Assembly: GCA_019114985.1 (NCBI GenBank)
Contig: DXEM01000035.1
Coordinates: forward strand, 33,125-97,124
Reading direction: 5' to 3'
Length of the DNA stretch: 64,000 bases
DNA from: Candidatus Anaerostipes excrementavium
Lineage (GTDB): Bacteria > Bacillota > Clostridia > Lachnospirales > Lachnospiraceae
Made by a program: the position numbers and the translations under genes. The notes under the pieces are model-generated. The model was given only the letters and a program-made list of their open reading frames with translations, ran no database searches and was not told the DNA's origin. Below, one piece after another: positions 32,534 through 43,074 of this stretch (within the stretch, counting starts at the first letter, position 1; the number at the start of each line of letters is the position of its first letter).

Positions 32534-35104
32534 ATGAGTATATTTGATAAGGTGTTTGGTTCTCATAGTGAGAAAGAGATTAAGAGAATCAGCAAAACAG
32601 TGGATAAGATCGAAGCCTTGGATCAGGAGATGCAGAAATTATCTGACGAAGAGCTGAGAAATAAAACGACAGAATTCAAAGATCGTTTGAAGATGGGAGA
32701 GACATTGGATGATATTCTTCCGGAAGCATTTGCGGTCGTAAGAGAAGCCAGCAGCCGAACTACGGGGCTTAAGCATTACCGTGTGCAGCTGATTGGCGGT
32801 ATTATTCTGCACCAGGGCAGAATCGCCGAGATGCGTACAGGAGAAGGTAAGACTTTGGTAGCAACACTTCCGGCTTATTTGAACGCATTGGAAGGAGAAG
32901 GAGTTCATATCGTTACTGTCAATGATTACCTTGCGACTCGAGATGCTAAGTGGATGGGACAGATCCATGAGTTCCTCGGATTGAAAGTTGGGGTCGTGAC
33001 CAATGAGATGAACAGTGATGCAAGGCGGGCCGCTTATGATTGCGACATCACCTACATTACAAATAATGAATTGGGATTCGATTATCTGAGGGATAACATG
33101 GTGATTGATAAGGCTGATTTGGTTCAGAGAGATCTTCATTATGCAATCGTGGATGAGGTAGACTCCGTATTGATCGATGAGGCAAGAACTCCGCTGATCA
33201 TTTCCGGACAGAGCAACAAATCAACAGAGCTTTATCGAGCTTGCGATATTTTGGCAAGGAAGATGGAACGAGGAAGCTCTGACGGGGAACTTTCCAAGAT
33301 GGATATTCTGATGAATGAGGACATTGAGGAAGATGGAGATTTCCTTGTAAATGAGAAAGATAAGCAGATTATGCTGACGGCAGACGGAGTGAAGAAAGTA
33401 GAGGATTTCTTCCATATTGAGAATTTAGCGGATCCGGACAACCTGGCGATCCAGCATAACATCATTCTTGCCCTGAGAGCGCATAATCTGATGTTTAGGG
33501 ACAAAGACTATGTGGTAAAAGACGATGAAGTTTTGATCGTTGATGAATTTACGGGACGTATCATGCCGGGAAGACGTTATTCCGACGGACTGCACCAGGC
33601 CATTGAGGCAAAAGAGCATGTGAAAGTCAAGAGAGAGTCAAAGACTCTTGCGACAATCACGTTCCAGAACTTCTTTAATAAATATGCGAAGAAGGCGGGA
33701 ATGACCGGTACGGCTCAGACAGAGGAACAGGAATTCCGCGAGATCTACGGAATGGACGTTGTCGTGATTCCGACCAATAAGCCGGTAATCCGTGTTGACC
33801 ACAATGATGCGATTTATAAGACAAAACGAGAGAAAATGAATGCGGTCGTTGAAGAGATCTTGGAGTCTCATAAGAAAGGACAGCCGGTCTTAGTCGGTAC
33901 GATTACAATTGAGACATCCGAAGAATTGAGCAAGATGCTGAAGAAACGCCGCATCAAGCATAATGTATTGAATGCCAAATTCCATGAGAAAGAGGCTGAG
34001 ATTATTTCTCATGCGGGAGAGATCGGAGCAGTTACGATTGCGACTAACATGGCCGGACGTGGTACGGATATTGTGCTGGAAGACGGTGTTGCAGAGCTTG
34101 GTGGTCTGAAGATCATCGGTACGGAACGTCATGAGTCCAGACGTATTGATAATCAGTTAAGAGGCCGAGCAGGACGTCAGGGAGATCCGGGTGAGTCTAA
34201 GTTTTATCTGTCTCTGGAAGATGATTTGATGCGTCTGTTTGGATCTGAGCGCATGATTGCAATTTATAATGCACTGGGAATTCCGGAAGGAGAAGAGATC
34301 CAGCACAAGTCTATCAGCAGAACGATTGAGAAGGCACAGAAGAAGATCGAGAACAATAACTTCGGAATTCGTAAGAATTTGCTGGATTATGACCGCGTAA
34401 ACAACGATCAGAGAGAAGTGATTTATAAAGAGCGCCGCAGGGTACTGGATGGAGATGATATGCGCCAGTCAGTGCTGAAGATGATGAAGGATACCGTAGA
34501 GAATCGTGTATCACAGATTGTAAGTGATGAACTTGTGCCGGAAGAATGGGATATTGCGGCTTTGAATGCAGAGCTGATTCCGATCATTCCGCTTCAGAAG
34601 ATTGAACTGACGGAACAAGAGAAGAAATCCGGCAAAGTACAGAATTTGATCAAACGTCTTCAGGATGAGACAGTGGAACTGTATGAGAGCCGGGAAAAAG
34701 AATTTGAAGGATTTGATCTAAGAGAGATTGAACGTATCATCCTATTGAAAGTCATTGACAGGAAATGGATGGATCATATTGATGATATGGATCAGCTGCG
34801 GGAAGGAATCGGTATGCAGGCTTATGGACAGAGAGATCCGGTCGTAGAATATCGTCTGGTTGGTTTTGATATGTTTAATGATATGATCAAGGCAATTCAG
34901 GAAGAAACCACCGGAGCGCTGTTCCATGTACAGATTGAGCAAAAGCTTCAAAAAGAAGAAGCTCCGAAGATTACAGGAACAAATAAGGATGTGCAGATGC
35001 CGAAGACGCCGTATGTGAGAAAAGGCGCTAAAGTCGGACGAAACGATCCGTGCCCATGTGGAAGCGGAAAGAAATATAAGAACTGCTGCGGCAGGAACAA
35101 ATAA
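32534..35104 (+). CDS. secA: Preprotein translocase ATPase SecA
   Basis: Drives export through SecYEG. The 856 residues carry Walker A RTGEGKT near 103, the DEAD-type motif [20 protein letters not shown] near 208-227, the preprotein cross-linking and scaffold domains, MAGRGTDI in the second helicase domain, and a C-terminal zinc/SecB-binding tail [13 protein letters not shown]. Length and domain order are ordinary. TTAGGAGAATAAAA precedes the ATG. prfB follows after 11 bases. Confidence 0.98.
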   Translation: MSIFDKVFGSHSEKEIKRISKTVDKIEALDQEMQKLSDEELRNKTTEFKDRLKMGETLDDILPEAFAVVREASSRTTGLKHYRVQLIGGIILHQGRIAEMRTGEGKTLVATLPAYLNALEGEGVHIVTVNDYLATRDAKWMGQIHEFLGLKVGVVTNEMNSDARRAAYDCDITYITNNELGFDYLRDNMVIDKADLVQRDLHYAIVDEVDSVLIDEARTPLIISGQSNKSTELYRACDILARKMERGSSDGELSKMDILMNEDIEEDGDFLVNEKDKQIMLTADGVKKVEDFFHIENLADPDNLAIQHNIILALRAHNLMFRDKDYVVKDDEVLIVDEFTGRIMPGRRYSDGLHQAIEAKEHVKVKRESKTLATITFQNFFNKYAKKAGMTGTAQTEEQEFREIYGMDVVVIPTNKPVIRVDHNDAIYKTKREKMNAVVEEILESHKKGQPVLVGTITIETSEELSKMLKKRRIKHNVLNAKFHEKEAEIISHAGEIGAVTIATNMAGRGTDIVLEDGVAELGGLKIIGTERHESRRIDNQLRGRAGRQGDPGESKFYLSLEDDLMRLFGSERMIAIYNALGIPEGEEIQHKSISRTIEKAQKKIENNNFGIRKNLLDYDRVNNDQREVIYKERRRVLDGDDMRQSVLKMMKDTVENRVSQIVSDELVPEEWDIAALNAELIPIIPLQKIELTEQEKKSGKVQNLIKRLQDETVELYESREKEFEGFDLREIERIILLKVIDRKWMDHIDDMDQLREGIGMQAYGQRDPVVEYRLVGFDMFNDMIKAIQEETTGALFHVQIEQKLQKEEAPKITGTNKDVQMPKTPYVRKGAKVGRNDPCPCGSGKKYKNCCGRNK

Positions 35105-35115
35105 GGAGTTTATCA

Positions 35116-36228
35116 GTGATTGAGTTAGAACAATTAAAATATACTTTAAACTCTTTTCGAGAACCACTGGAGGACCTCAGTGGTTCTCTTGCGTTGGACA
35201 TGAAAAAAGAACGGCTGGATCAATTGGAGTTATCCATGGAAGAGCCAGGCTTTTGGGATGATGTAGATGCGTCTCAGAAAGTCATGAAAGAAGTGAAGAG
35301 TTTAAAAGATGTAATAGAAGAATATGATGATTTAAAAACAAATTATGAGGATATTGAGACGCTGATCGACATGGCAGAGGAAGAAGATGACGAAGAACTG
35401 GCAGAGGAAGCACAGGATATGATGAAGAGCTTTCAGGGACGCTATGAAGAGCTTCGAATTTCTACACTGCTCACCGGAGAATACGATAAAAATGATGCAA
35501 TTCTGACTTTGCATGCGGGAGCCGGCGGAACAGAGTCCTGCGATTGGGTCAGTATGCTGTATCGAATGTTCACCAGATGGGCCGGGAAGAAAGGATACGA
35601 TACGGAAGTGCTTGATTATCTGGATGGAGAAGAAGCAGGCATTAAGTCCGTAACCGTCAAGATCAAAGGGGAGAATGCCTTTGGTTATCTGCGCTCAGAA
35701 AGAGGAGTCCATCGTTTGGTAAGGATTTCCCCGTTTAATGCGGCAGGAAAACGTCAGACTTCCTTTGCGTCCTGTGATGTGATGCCGGAGATCGAGGAGG
35801 ATCTGGAAGTGGAGATTGCGGAAGAAGATATCCGAATTGATACTTATCGTGCCAGCGGAGCCGGCGGACAGCATATCAATAAAACAGATTCTGCGATTCG
35901 TATTACTCATATTCCGACAGGAATCGTGGTCCAGTGCCAGAATGAGAGATCCCAGCACAAAAATAAGGATCAGGCAATGAAAATGTTAAAGACGAAGCTG
36001 TTTCTGTTAAAAGAGCAGCAGCATTTGGAGAAATTATCCGATATCCGCGGGGATGTATCGGATAATGGATGGGGAAGTCAGATCCGTTCCTATGTCCTGC
36101 AGCCGTATACGATGGTAAAGGATCACAGGACCAGCGAAGAAAGCGGCAATCCAACGGCGGTTCTGGATGGAGATTTGGATATGTTCATGAATGCATATTT
36201 GGCATGGGAAAATAAAAAGGAATCCTAG
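35116..36228 (+). CDS. prfB: Peptide chain release factor 2
   Basis: Reads UGA and UAA stop codons. The 370 residues contain the catalytic Gly-Gly-Gln at 250-252 and the helical N-terminal domain. Starts with GTG behind AAGGAGTTTATCA. In many bacteria the gene needs a programmed frameshift at an in-frame UGA near codon 25; here the frame is continuous, so that feedback is absent. In the corresponding place (codons 15-25) lies a perfect 11-bp hairpin in the mRNA. It is coupled to secA, an arrangement common in Firmicutes. Confidence 0.96.
   Translation: MIELEQLKYTLNSFREPLEDLSGSLALDMKKERLDQLELSMEEPGFWDDVDASQKVMKEVKSLKDVIEEYDDLKTNYEDIETLIDMAEEEDDEELAEEAQDMMKSFQGRYEELRISTLLTGEYDKNDAILTLHAGAGGTESCDWVSMLYRMFTRWAGKKGYDTEVLDYLDGEEAGIKSVTVKIKGENAFGYLRSERGVHRLVRISPFNAAGKRQTSFASCDVMPEIEEDLEVEIAEEDIRIDTYRASGAGGQHINKTDSAIRITHIPTGIVVQCQNERSQHKNKDQAMKMLKTKLFLLKEQQHLEKLSDIRGDVSDNGWGSQIRSYVLQPYTMVKDHRTSEESGNPTAVLDGDLDMFMNAYLAWENKKES
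35159..35188 (+). promoter_or_regulatory. Perfect hairpin inside the start of prfB
   Basis: GAGAACCACTG (35159-35169) and CAGTGGTTCTC (35178-35188) form an 11-bp stem with loop GAGGACCT. No T-run follows, so it is not a terminator; it may slow translation or bind a factor. Confidence 0.5.
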
Positions 36229-36324
36229 GAATTTCTTCATTTTCTATTGATTCCGATATCCATCTGTGATAGTATTTATCGGAAAGACAAATGTACACCA
36301 CAGAAATACAAAAAGGAAAAACAG

Positions 36325-36765
36325 ATGGAAGATACCAAATATTATGTAATTAAGAAAAAAGCTGTGCCGGAAGTTCTGTTAAAAGTCTTGGAAGTACAGA
36401 AGCTTCTCGATTCCAAACAGGCAGTTTCTGTCATGGAAGCGGCAGAGCGGGTAGGAATCAGCCGAAGCTCTTATTATAAATACAAAGATGATATTTTTCC
36501 TTTTTATGCGAAGGAAAGGGGAAAAAATATCACATTTGTCATTGAAATCAAAGATCAGCCAGGCGTTATGGCCGCTATTTCGGAAGTGTTTGCCAGATAC
36601 CATGCCAATATCCTGACCATTCATCAGAGTATCCCAATCAATGGGAAAGGTGTTTTAACAGTCAGTGTGGATATTGTTTCTGAGGAGACGGACATTTCCG
36701 CGATGATACAGGATGTAGAGCATCTGGAGTCAGTCGCCGGTGTGAAGATTATTGCAATGGAATAA
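36325..36765 (+). CDS. ACT domain protein (UPF0735/PheB-like)
   Basis: 146 residues: an N-terminal helix-turn-helix-like region (SVMEAAERVGISRSSYYKYKDDIFPF) and a C-terminal amino-acid-binding ACT domain (VIEIKDQPGVMAAISEVFARYHAN). Such proteins are thought to regulate threonine or aromatic amino acid genes. The ATG at 36325 is preceded by AAAAAGGAAAAACAG. It starts an operon with an ApgM-like gene and aspartokinase, which argues for sensing a product of the aspartate pathway. Confidence 0.85.
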   Translation: MEDTKYYVIKKKAVPEVLLKVLEVQKLLDSKQAVSVMEAAERVGISRSSYYKYKDDIFPFYAKERGKNITFVIEIKDQPGVMAAISEVFARYHANILTIHQSIPINGKGVLTVSVDIVSEETDISAMIQDVEHLESVAGVKIIAME

Positions 36766-36803
36766 GTAAGACGAGAAAGACTTTAAATACCCGGAGGATA
36801 ACT

Positions 36804-38003
36804 ATGAAGTATGTAATTATTTTAGGAGATGGAATGGCGGATGAGCCAATCGACAGCCTTGGAGGAAAGACGCCGCTGCAGACGGCCAATAAGCCGGTCA
36901 TGGATGAGATGGCAGGAAGGGCAGAACAAGGGATCGCCTATACGGTACCAGAGATGCTCCCTGCAGGAAGTGATGTAGCCAATCTTTCTATGCTGGGATA
37001 TAATCCGCAGAAATATTATTCCGGCCGATCCCCATTAGAAGCATTAAGCATAGGGGTCGATATGAAAGATACGGATATTTCTTTGAGATGCAACCTGGTA
37101 ACATTGGAAGAAGAAGGTTCGTACGAGGAGAAGAAGATCCTGGATCACAGTGCGGGAGAGATTACAACGGAAGAAGCAGTGATATTGGTGCAGGCAGTCA
37201 AGGACGCCCTGGAAGACGAAGAGTACAAATTTTATCCGGGGGTCAGCTATCGTCATTTGACGATCTGGGATCATGGAAAGATGGCAGGATTGGTTCCGCC
37301 TCATGATATATTAGGAAAACAGATTGGAGAATATCTTCCGGAAGAAGCAAAGCTTCGTGAGATGATGAAACGAAGTTTTGATATTTTGGATCAGCATCCA
37401 ATCAATCAAAAAAGAGCTGAGAAGGGCCTTAATAAAGCAAACAGTATTTGGTTCTGGGGCGCAGGAACTCGTCCGGCATTGGATGCATTCCAGGAAAAGA
37501 CCGGAATGAAAGGCGCTATGGTCTCAGCAGTAGATTTGTTAAAAGGCATTGCAGTTGGAGCTGAAATGAGAAATCTGGATGTGGAAGGCGCCAACGGCGG
37601 ATTGAATACGAATTATAGAGGAAAAGCAGAAGCGGCGCTTGACGCTTTGCTTGAAAAAGGCGATGATTTCGCGTATATTCATGTAGAGGCTCCTGATGAG
37701 ATGGGACATCAGGGAAATGTACAGCATAAGATCCAGGCAATCGAATACTTGGATGATCAGGTCGTTCGAGTGGTAAAAGAGGGATTGGAAAAATCCGGGG
37801 AGGATTTCCGTATTTTAATCGGACCGGATCATCCGACTCCGATTGCGATCCGAACCCATACAAAAGACCCGATTCCGTTCATGATCTATGACAGTACGAA
37901 GGTTCTTGGCTCTCAGGAAGAATATAGTGAGGAAGCCGCACGAAAGACCGGACTTATCATGGAACATGGATATGAACTGATGAATCGTTTATTACAAAAA
38001 TAA
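36804..38003 (+). CDS. ApgM-like phosphomutase, probably homoserine kinase ThrB2
   Basis: 399-residue member of the alkaline-phosphatase-fold, cofactor-independent phosphoglycerate mutase family (KYVIILGDGMADEPIDSLGGKTPLQ, SDVANLSMLGYNP, HVEAPDEMGHQGN, GPDHPTP). The metal ligands and the catalytic Ser in SDVANLS are present. Family members that lie next to aspartokinase and ACT genes are proposed to act as homoserine kinase rather than in glycolysis. That context applies here: ACT gene 39 bases before, lysC-type gene 24 bases after. The glycolytic role cannot be excluded by sequence alone. Confidence 0.85.
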   Translation: MKYVIILGDGMADEPIDSLGGKTPLQTANKPVMDEMAGRAEQGIAYTVPEMLPAGSDVANLSMLGYNPQKYYSGRSPLEALSIGVDMKDTDISLRCNLVTLEEEGSYEEKKILDHSAGEITTEEAVILVQAVKDALEDEEYKFYPGVSYRHLTIWDHGKMAGLVPPHDILGKQIGEYLPEEAKLREMMKRSFDILDQHPINQKRAEKGLNKANSIWFWGAGTRPALDAFQEKTGMKGAMVSAVDLLKGIAVGAEMRNLDVEGANGGLNTNYRGKAEAALDALLEKGDDFAYIHVEAPDEMGHQGNVQHKIQAIEYLDDQVVRVVKEGLEKSGEDFRILIGPDHPTPIAIRTHTKDPIPFMIYDSTKVLGSQEEYSEEAARKTGLIMEHGYELMNRLLQK

Positions 38004-38026
38004 GAGAAGATGTAGGAGGCACGAAG

Positions 38027-39229
38027 ATGCTAATAGTAAAAAAGTTTGGCGGAACTTCAGTAGGAGATAAGGACCGCATCGTAAATGTCGCAAAAAGATG
38101 TATCGAAGATTACCAAAAGGGAAACGATGTCGTTGTCGTTCTTTCCGCTATGGGGAAAATGACGGATGAATTGATTGAAAAGGCAAAAGAGATCAATCCG
38201 AACCCGTCCAGAAGGGAGATGGATATGCTCCTTACGACCGGCGAACAGACATCTGTCTCTTTGATGGCTATGGCAATGGACGCGCTGGGTGTTCCTGCCG
38301 TTTCTTTGAATGCATTTCAGGTAGCGATGCATACGACTTCTGTATACAGCAATGCAAGAATCAAACGAATTGATACCGACCGTATTTTTAATGAGCTGGA
38401 ACAGAGAAAGATCGTAATCGTAACAGGATTCCAAGGTGTGGATCGTTTTGATAACTATACGACTTTAGGCCGAGGCGGATCTGATACAACAGCAGTTGCT
38501 TTGGCAGCAGCTCTCCATGCGGATGCCTGTGAAATCTATACAGATGTAGACGGCGTTTACACAGCCGATCCGAGAAAAGTACCGGAGGCTAAGAAACTTA
38601 CCGAGATTACTTATGATGAAATGTTGGAAATGGCAACTCTTGGCGCCGGAGTTCTGCACAATCGTTCTGTGGAACTTGCGAAGAAGCATGATGTACAGCT
38701 TGTCGTAAGATCCAGCATGACATTGGAAGAAGGAACGGTTGTAAAAGAAAATGTAAGAAAGAGAACTTCCGAGATCAGCGGTGTAGCCGGTGATGATGAT
38801 GCAGCAAGAATCGCAGTCCTTGGAGTTGAAGATATTCCAGGTGTTGCATTTAAGATCTTTAATGTTCTTGCGAAGAAGAATATCAATGTCGATATGATTC
38901 TGCAGTCTATCGGCCGTGGAAATCGCAAGGATATTTCCTTTACGGTGAAGGAAGGAGATATGGAAGCAGCGGTTGCCGCATTGGAAGATCATCTTCCGGA
39001 CGGAACGTATGAAGCGATTAATTCCAGCGCAGAGATGGCCAAAGTATCCATTGTCGGTGTCGGTCTTCGCAATCACTATGGAATGGCTGCACGCATGTTC
39101 CAGGCATTATACGAAGCTGACATTAACATTCGTATGATTTCTACTTCCGAGATCCGTGTCACTGTACTGGTGAATAAAGAAGATATGGAAAAAGCAATGA
39201 TAGCCGCGCACAGCGCGTTCAAAATGTGA
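38027..39229 (+). CDS. lysC: Aspartate kinase
   Basis: First step of lysine, threonine and methionine synthesis. The 400 residues begin with the kinase motif VKKFGGTSVGD, include GRGGSDTTAVALAAAL near 147, and end with two ACT domains (FKIFNVLAKKNINVDMILQ, VSIVGVGLRNHYGMAARMFQAL) that mediate feedback inhibition. GTAGGAGGCACGAAG precedes the ATG. It is last in the ACT-ApgM-like-lysC operon, before a strong terminator. Confidence 0.95.
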   Translation: MLIVKKFGGTSVGDKDRIVNVAKRCIEDYQKGNDVVVVLSAMGKMTDELIEKAKEINPNPSRREMDMLLTTGEQTSVSLMAMAMDALGVPAVSLNAFQVAMHTTSVYSNARIKRIDTDRIFNELEQRKIVIVTGFQGVDRFDNYTTLGRGGSDTTAVALAAALHADACEIYTDVDGVYTADPRKVPEAKKLTEITYDEMLEMATLGAGVLHNRSVELAKKHDVQLVVRSSMTLEEGTVVKENVRKRTSEISGVAGDDDAARIAVLGVEDIPGVAFKIFNVLAKKNINVDMILQSIGRGNRKDISFTVKEGDMEAAVAALEDHLPDGTYEAINSSAEMAKVSIVGVGLRNHYGMAARMFQALYEADINIRMISTSEIRVTVLVNKEDMEKAMIAAHSAFKM

Positions 39230-39278
39230 TGATATCTGGGTTTGACAATTTTAGAATCATCAATGGGGCTTAGGTAGG

Positions 39279-39308
39279 AACCGCCTGTTTTCAGGCGGTT
39301 TCTTTTTC
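39279..39308 (+). terminator. Terminator after lysC
   Basis: AACCGCCTG (39279-39287) pairs with CAGGCGGTT (39292-39300), loop TTTT, then TCTTTTTC. Confidence 0.9.
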
Positions 39309-39371
39309 TCACAGGAGAAATTTTGTTTCTGAATGATCTAGCAGAAAAAAGAAAGGATGGGTCAAAGATCA

Positions 39372-39851
39372 ATGAAAAGAAAAGACTACATTTCATGGGA
39401 TCAGTATTTTATGGGAATCGCGCTGCTCTCTGCTCAGAGAAGCAAAGATGACCACACCCAGGTAGGAGCCTGCCTGGTCAACGACCACAATAAGATTTTA
39501 TCCGTTGGATATAATGGAATGCCGATTGGATGCAATGACGATGACATGCCTTGGGAACGGGAAGGAGAACCGCTGGATACGAAATATTTTTATGTATGTC
39601 ATGCGGAACTCAACGCAATTCTAAATTATGGCGGAGGTTCTTTGGATGGCGCCAGGGTTTATGTAACACTGTTTCCATGCAATGAGTGTGCCAAGGCCAT
39701 CATTCAAAGCGGAATGAAAGAAGTAATCTATATGCAGGATAAATATGCAGATTCAAACGCAACGCTTGCTTCCAAACGAATGTTTGATATGGCAGGGGTA
39801 AAATACCGGCAATTTCAGCCGAAGGGACAGAAAATAGAAATTGACTTATAA
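39372..39851 (+). CDS. Deoxycytidylate deaminase family protein (ComEB-like)
   Basis: Deaminates dCMP to dUMP for thymidylate synthesis. The 159 residues contain the zinc site His77-Ala-Glu79 (HAELNAI) and Cys103/Cys106 (PCNEC). The family starts [14 protein letters not shown], which fits the ATG at 39372; an in-frame ATG at 39357 is directly behind AAAGG and would add five residues. The end overlaps nothing, and tex starts 10 bases later, so the two are cotranscribed. Confidence 0.92.
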   Translation: MKRKDYISWDQYFMGIALLSAQRSKDDHTQVGACLVNDHNKILSVGYNGMPIGCNDDDMPWEREGEPLDTKYFYVCHAELNAILNYGGGSLDGARVYVTLFPCNECAKAIIQSGMKEVIYMQDKYADSNATLASKRMFDMAGVKYRQFQPKGQKIEIDL

Positions 39852-39861
39852 GGAACAGAAT

Positions 39862-42000
39862 ATGGATATTATAAAAGGATTGCAGAAAGAATTAGGAATA
39901 AGCCGTCAGCAGGTCGAAACAACGATTCGTTTGATTGATGAAGGAAATACGATACCGTTTATCGCCCGCTACCGAAAAGAAATGACGGGATCATTGAATG
40001 ATGAGACTCTTAGAAATTTCCATGAGAGGCTCATGTATCTAAGAAATTTGCAGGAGCGCAAAGATGCGGTGAAAAAAAGCATCGAAGAACAGGGAAAAAT
40101 GACGCCGGAGCTTCTGGAAAGCTTGGAACGGGCAGAGACATTGGTCGCAGTAGAAGATCTCTACCGTCCTTACAAGCAAAAAAAGAGAACCAGGGCAATG
40201 ATTGCGAAGGAGAGAGGGCTGGAGCCTCTGGCGAATCTGATCCTTCTGCAGATGACAAACACACCATTGGAAAAAGAAGCACAAAAATATATAGATTCGG
40301 AAAAAGGAGTGGAAACAGCAGAGGATGCGTTAAAAGGTGCAAAAGATATTATCGCAGAAAATATTTCCGACAATGCAAAATACCGCTCTTATATTCGTAA
40401 ATCTACCTGGAATAATGGAATGATCGTTTCCAAAGCCAAAAAGCCGGAAGAGTCTTCTGTGTTTGAGATGTATTATGATTTTCAGGAACCGATCCGCAAG
40501 ATTGCTGGATATCGGATATTGGCTATGAACCGGGGAGAAAAAGAAGGCGTCCTGCAGGTAAAAATTGAACCGGATCAGAGAGAAATCGCCGCTTATCTGG
40601 CACAGCATGTGGTGACCAGAAGAAATGAACATACGACCAAAGTTTTGCTGGAAGCGGTAGAAGACAGTTATAAGCGCTTGATTGCTCCGTCCATCGAACG
40701 GGACATCCGCAGTGAGCTTTCGGAAAAAGCGGAAGCAGAGGCGATGAAAGTATTTGGAAAGAATCTGGAGCAGCTTTTGATGCAGCCGCCGATTGCTGAT
40801 CAAGTGGTTCTCGGATGGGACCCGGCGTTTCGTACCGGATGCAAGCTTGCCGTGGCAGATGCCACCGGGAAGGTATTGGACACGGTTGTGATTTATCCGA
40901 CGGCGCCTCAAAATAAGGTGAAAGAAGCAAAAGAAGTTGTAAAAAGGCTGATTAAGCAATATGGAATTACATTGATATCTATTGGAAACGGAACTGCATC
41001 CAGAGAGTCTGAACAGATTGTCGTGGATATGTTAAAAGAGATCGAAGAACCGGTACACTATGTCATTACCAATGAAGCAGGGGCATCTGTATATTCTGCC
41101 AGCAAGCTGGCCGCCGAGGAATTTCCGAATTTTGATGTGGGACAGCGAAGTGCGGCATCCATCGCCAGGAGAGTGCAGGATCCGTTGGCGGAGCTGGTAA
41201 AAATTGAACCGAAAGCGATTGGTGTCGGGCAGTACCAGCATGATATGAACCAAAAACAGCTTGCGAAAACATTAGGCGGCGTAGTAGAGGCGACGGTGAA
41301 CAAGGTAGGAGTCGATCTAAATACTGCCTCAGCCTCCTTGCTGGAATATGTGGCAGGGGTCTCAAAGGCAGTTGCCAAAAATATCGTTTCTTATCGAGAA
41401 GAAAATGGGCGTTTCCATAATCGAAAGGAGCTTTTGAAAGTTTCGAAACTCGGACCGAAGGCGTTTGAACAATGCGCAGGATTTTTAAGAGTTTCAGGAG
41501 GTGATCAGCCCTTGGACGCTACAGGAGTGCATCCGGAAACTTATCGGGAAACCGGACAGCTCCTGCATCGATTAGGATATTCACAGGAAGAACTGTCAAG
41601 TGAAGGATTCCGGGGAATTGGAAAGAAGATCGCAGACTATCAGCGTTTGTCAAAAGAGCTTGGAATTGGAGAAATTACCCTTCGGGATATTGTCAAAGAA
41701 CTGGAAAAACCGGGAAGAGACCCAAGAGAAGATCTTCCGCGGCCGATCCTTCGAACCGATGTCCTGGAGATGAAAGATCTAAAACCTGGCATGAAATTAA
41801 AAGGAACCGTGAGAAATGTCATAGATTTTGGAGCTTTTGTAGATATCGGCGTTCATCAGGACGGTTTGGTACACATCTCACAGATGTCAGATCAATATGT
41901 AAAACATCCGCTGGAGGTTGTCAGTGTTGGAGATGTTGTCGATGTAACCGTCGTCAGTGTGGATGAAAAGAAGAAAAGAATTCAATTAAGTATGAAATAG
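39862..42000 (+). CDS. tex: Tex-like RNA-binding transcription accessory protein
   Basis: 712 residues with the Tex layout: N-terminal helical part (LRNFHERLMYLRNLQERKDAV), YqgF/RNase-H-like domain (LGWDPAFRTGCKLAVAD), helix-hairpin-helix (VGVDLNTASASLLEYVAGVS) and a C-terminal S1 domain (GTVRNVIDFGAFVDIGVHQDGLVH, about 645-668). It binds nucleic acid and affects transcription; the exact role is unsettled. The ATG at 39862 follows AAGGAACAGAAT; a TTG at 39841 overlaps the previous gene and is less likely. Confidence 0.95.
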   Translation: MDIIKGLQKELGISRQQVETTIRLIDEGNTIPFIARYRKEMTGSLNDETLRNFHERLMYLRNLQERKDAVKKSIEEQGKMTPELLESLERAETLVAVEDLYRPYKQKKRTRAMIAKERGLEPLANLILLQMTNTPLEKEAQKYIDSEKGVETAEDALKGAKDIIAENISDNAKYRSYIRKSTWNNGMIVSKAKKPEESSVFEMYYDFQEPIRKIAGYRILAMNRGEKEGVLQVKIEPDQREIAAYLAQHVVTRRNEHTTKVLLEAVEDSYKRLIAPSIERDIRSELSEKAEAEAMKVFGKNLEQLLMQPPIADQVVLGWDPAFRTGCKLAVADATGKVLDTVVIYPTAPQNKVKEAKEVVKRLIKQYGITLISIGNGTASRESEQIVVDMLKEIEEPVHYVITNEAGASVYSASKLAAEEFPNFDVGQRSAASIARRVQDPLAELVKIEPKAIGVGQYQHDMNQKQLAKTLGGVVEATVNKVGVDLNTASASLLEYVAGVSKAVAKNIVSYREENGRFHNRKELLKVSKLGPKAFEQCAGFLRVSGGDQPLDATGVHPETYRETGQLLHRLGYSQEELSSEGFRGIGKKIADYQRLSKELGIGEITLRDIVKELEKPGRDPREDLPRPILRTDVLEMKDLKPGMKLKGTVRNVIDFGAFVDIGVHQDGLVHISQMSDQYVKHPLEVVSVGDVVDVTVVSVDEKKKRIQLSMK

Positions 42001-42018
42001 CCGGGAAACCGGCTATTT
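41995..42018 (+). terminator. Hairpin at the end of tex
   Basis: AAATAGCCGG (41995-42004) pairs with CCGGCTATTT (42009-42018), loop GAAA; it includes the stop codon. The tail has few T, so termination may be weak. Confidence 0.55.
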
Positions 42019-42063
42019 CGCTGTTCCGGAGAATCTTTCCGGGTAAGATGAGATAAAATAAGG

Positions 42064-42789
42064 TTAATACCATCCGCCGGAAAAAGTGACAATTTGCCCT
42101 GTCATATATGCTGGTGCGCAGGCAACGTGAAAGATCATACTTCCGGCTTCTTCCGGAGATGCAATGTAATCGGCGGGAATTTCTTCCCGGATCATTGCAA
42201 GATCCTCTTCTGAAAATTCGTCGTTCATATCGGTATCGATCATGCCAAAGGCAACGGCGTTGACTTGAATATTGCTGGGCGCCGTTTCTTTCGCGAGCGC
42301 CTTTGTAAAAGCGTTGATACCCCCTTTGGAAACCGAATACAGCACTTCACAGGATGCGCCTTCATTCCCCCATACAGAAGAAACATTAATTATTTTTCCG
42401 GAATGATTGCGGATCATATGCGGAAGGACTGCGTGGCTGGCAGCCAATGCAGAAGTAAGATTAGTATCTAGAATCTGACGCCAGTCTTTCATCGTGGTAT
42501 CTGTGAATAGTCCGATTTTGGAAATACCTGCGTTATTGACCAGGCAGTCAATCGTTCCAAAATGATCGATGGAAGTTTGGATCATGTCGGATAGAAAATC
42601 AGGCTGGCAGACATCGCCGATAAAAGAAAGGCAGGAAACGCCAAGCTGATGGATTTCTGCTTCCAGAGATTTTAATTTTTCCGGATGGCGGAAGCCGTGA
42701 ATGACGACGTTCCATCCGTTACGGGCAAAGCACAAAGCGGCAGCCCGGCCGATACCTCTGGAACTGCCTGTAATAAGTACGGTTTTCAT
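42064..42789 (-). CDS. Short-chain dehydrogenase/reductase (FabG-like)
   Basis: 241 residues. NAD(P)-binding TGSSRGIGRA at the start, NNAG near 89, and the catalytic Ser-Tyr-Lys in NVSSVWGN and YSVSKGG. It ends GGW-Y as in 3-oxoacyl-ACP reductase-like enzymes. Alone on the minus strand between tex and the LCP-like gene, so it is not a fatty acid operon member and the substrate is unknown. AGGAGG precedes the ATG on the minus strand (CATATGGAACCTCC on plus). Confidence 0.88.
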   Translation of the reverse strand: MKTVLITGSSRGIGRAAALCFARNGWNVVIHGFRHPEKLKSLEAEIHQLGVSCLSFIGDVCQPDFLSDMIQTSIDHFGTIDCLVNNAGISKIGLFTDTTMKDWRQILDTNLTSALAASHAVLPHMIRNHSGKIINVSSVWGNEGASCEVLYSVSKGGINAFTKALAKETAPSNIQVNAVAFGMIDTDMNDEFSEEDLAMIREEIPADYIASPEEAGSMIFHVACAPAYMTGQIVTFSGGWY

Positions 42790-43074
42790 ATGGAACCTCC
42801 TGGATGATTAAAGTCTTAGAAAATGACCGTAATATATATTTTGCTGCGGTCTTATAAAGCTAGTATAACACAATCTTTCTTTCCGGGGTATTTTGAAAAA
42901 ATAAGATCATACTAAGGACAGCGGATAAGATGCAGAGGAAAAAGGAATCGACCGGAATGATCCCCTTAAGAAAATTTTAAGGGCAATTACATAAGATTAT
43001 AACATAGCGGATTGTTGAAAAAAATCGAATTATTTGATATACTGAACCCAGTTGTAAACGGAAGGAGCGGACAA

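Noticed and set aside
35116..35200. Programmed frameshift site in prfB
   Set aside because: Looked for an in-frame TGA with a CTT slippery codon near codon 25; the frame is continuous.
42962..42982. Hairpin before the LCP-like gene as a riboswitch
   Set aside because: A single short stem (CCTTAA/TTAAGG) without T-run or conserved aptamer sequence.
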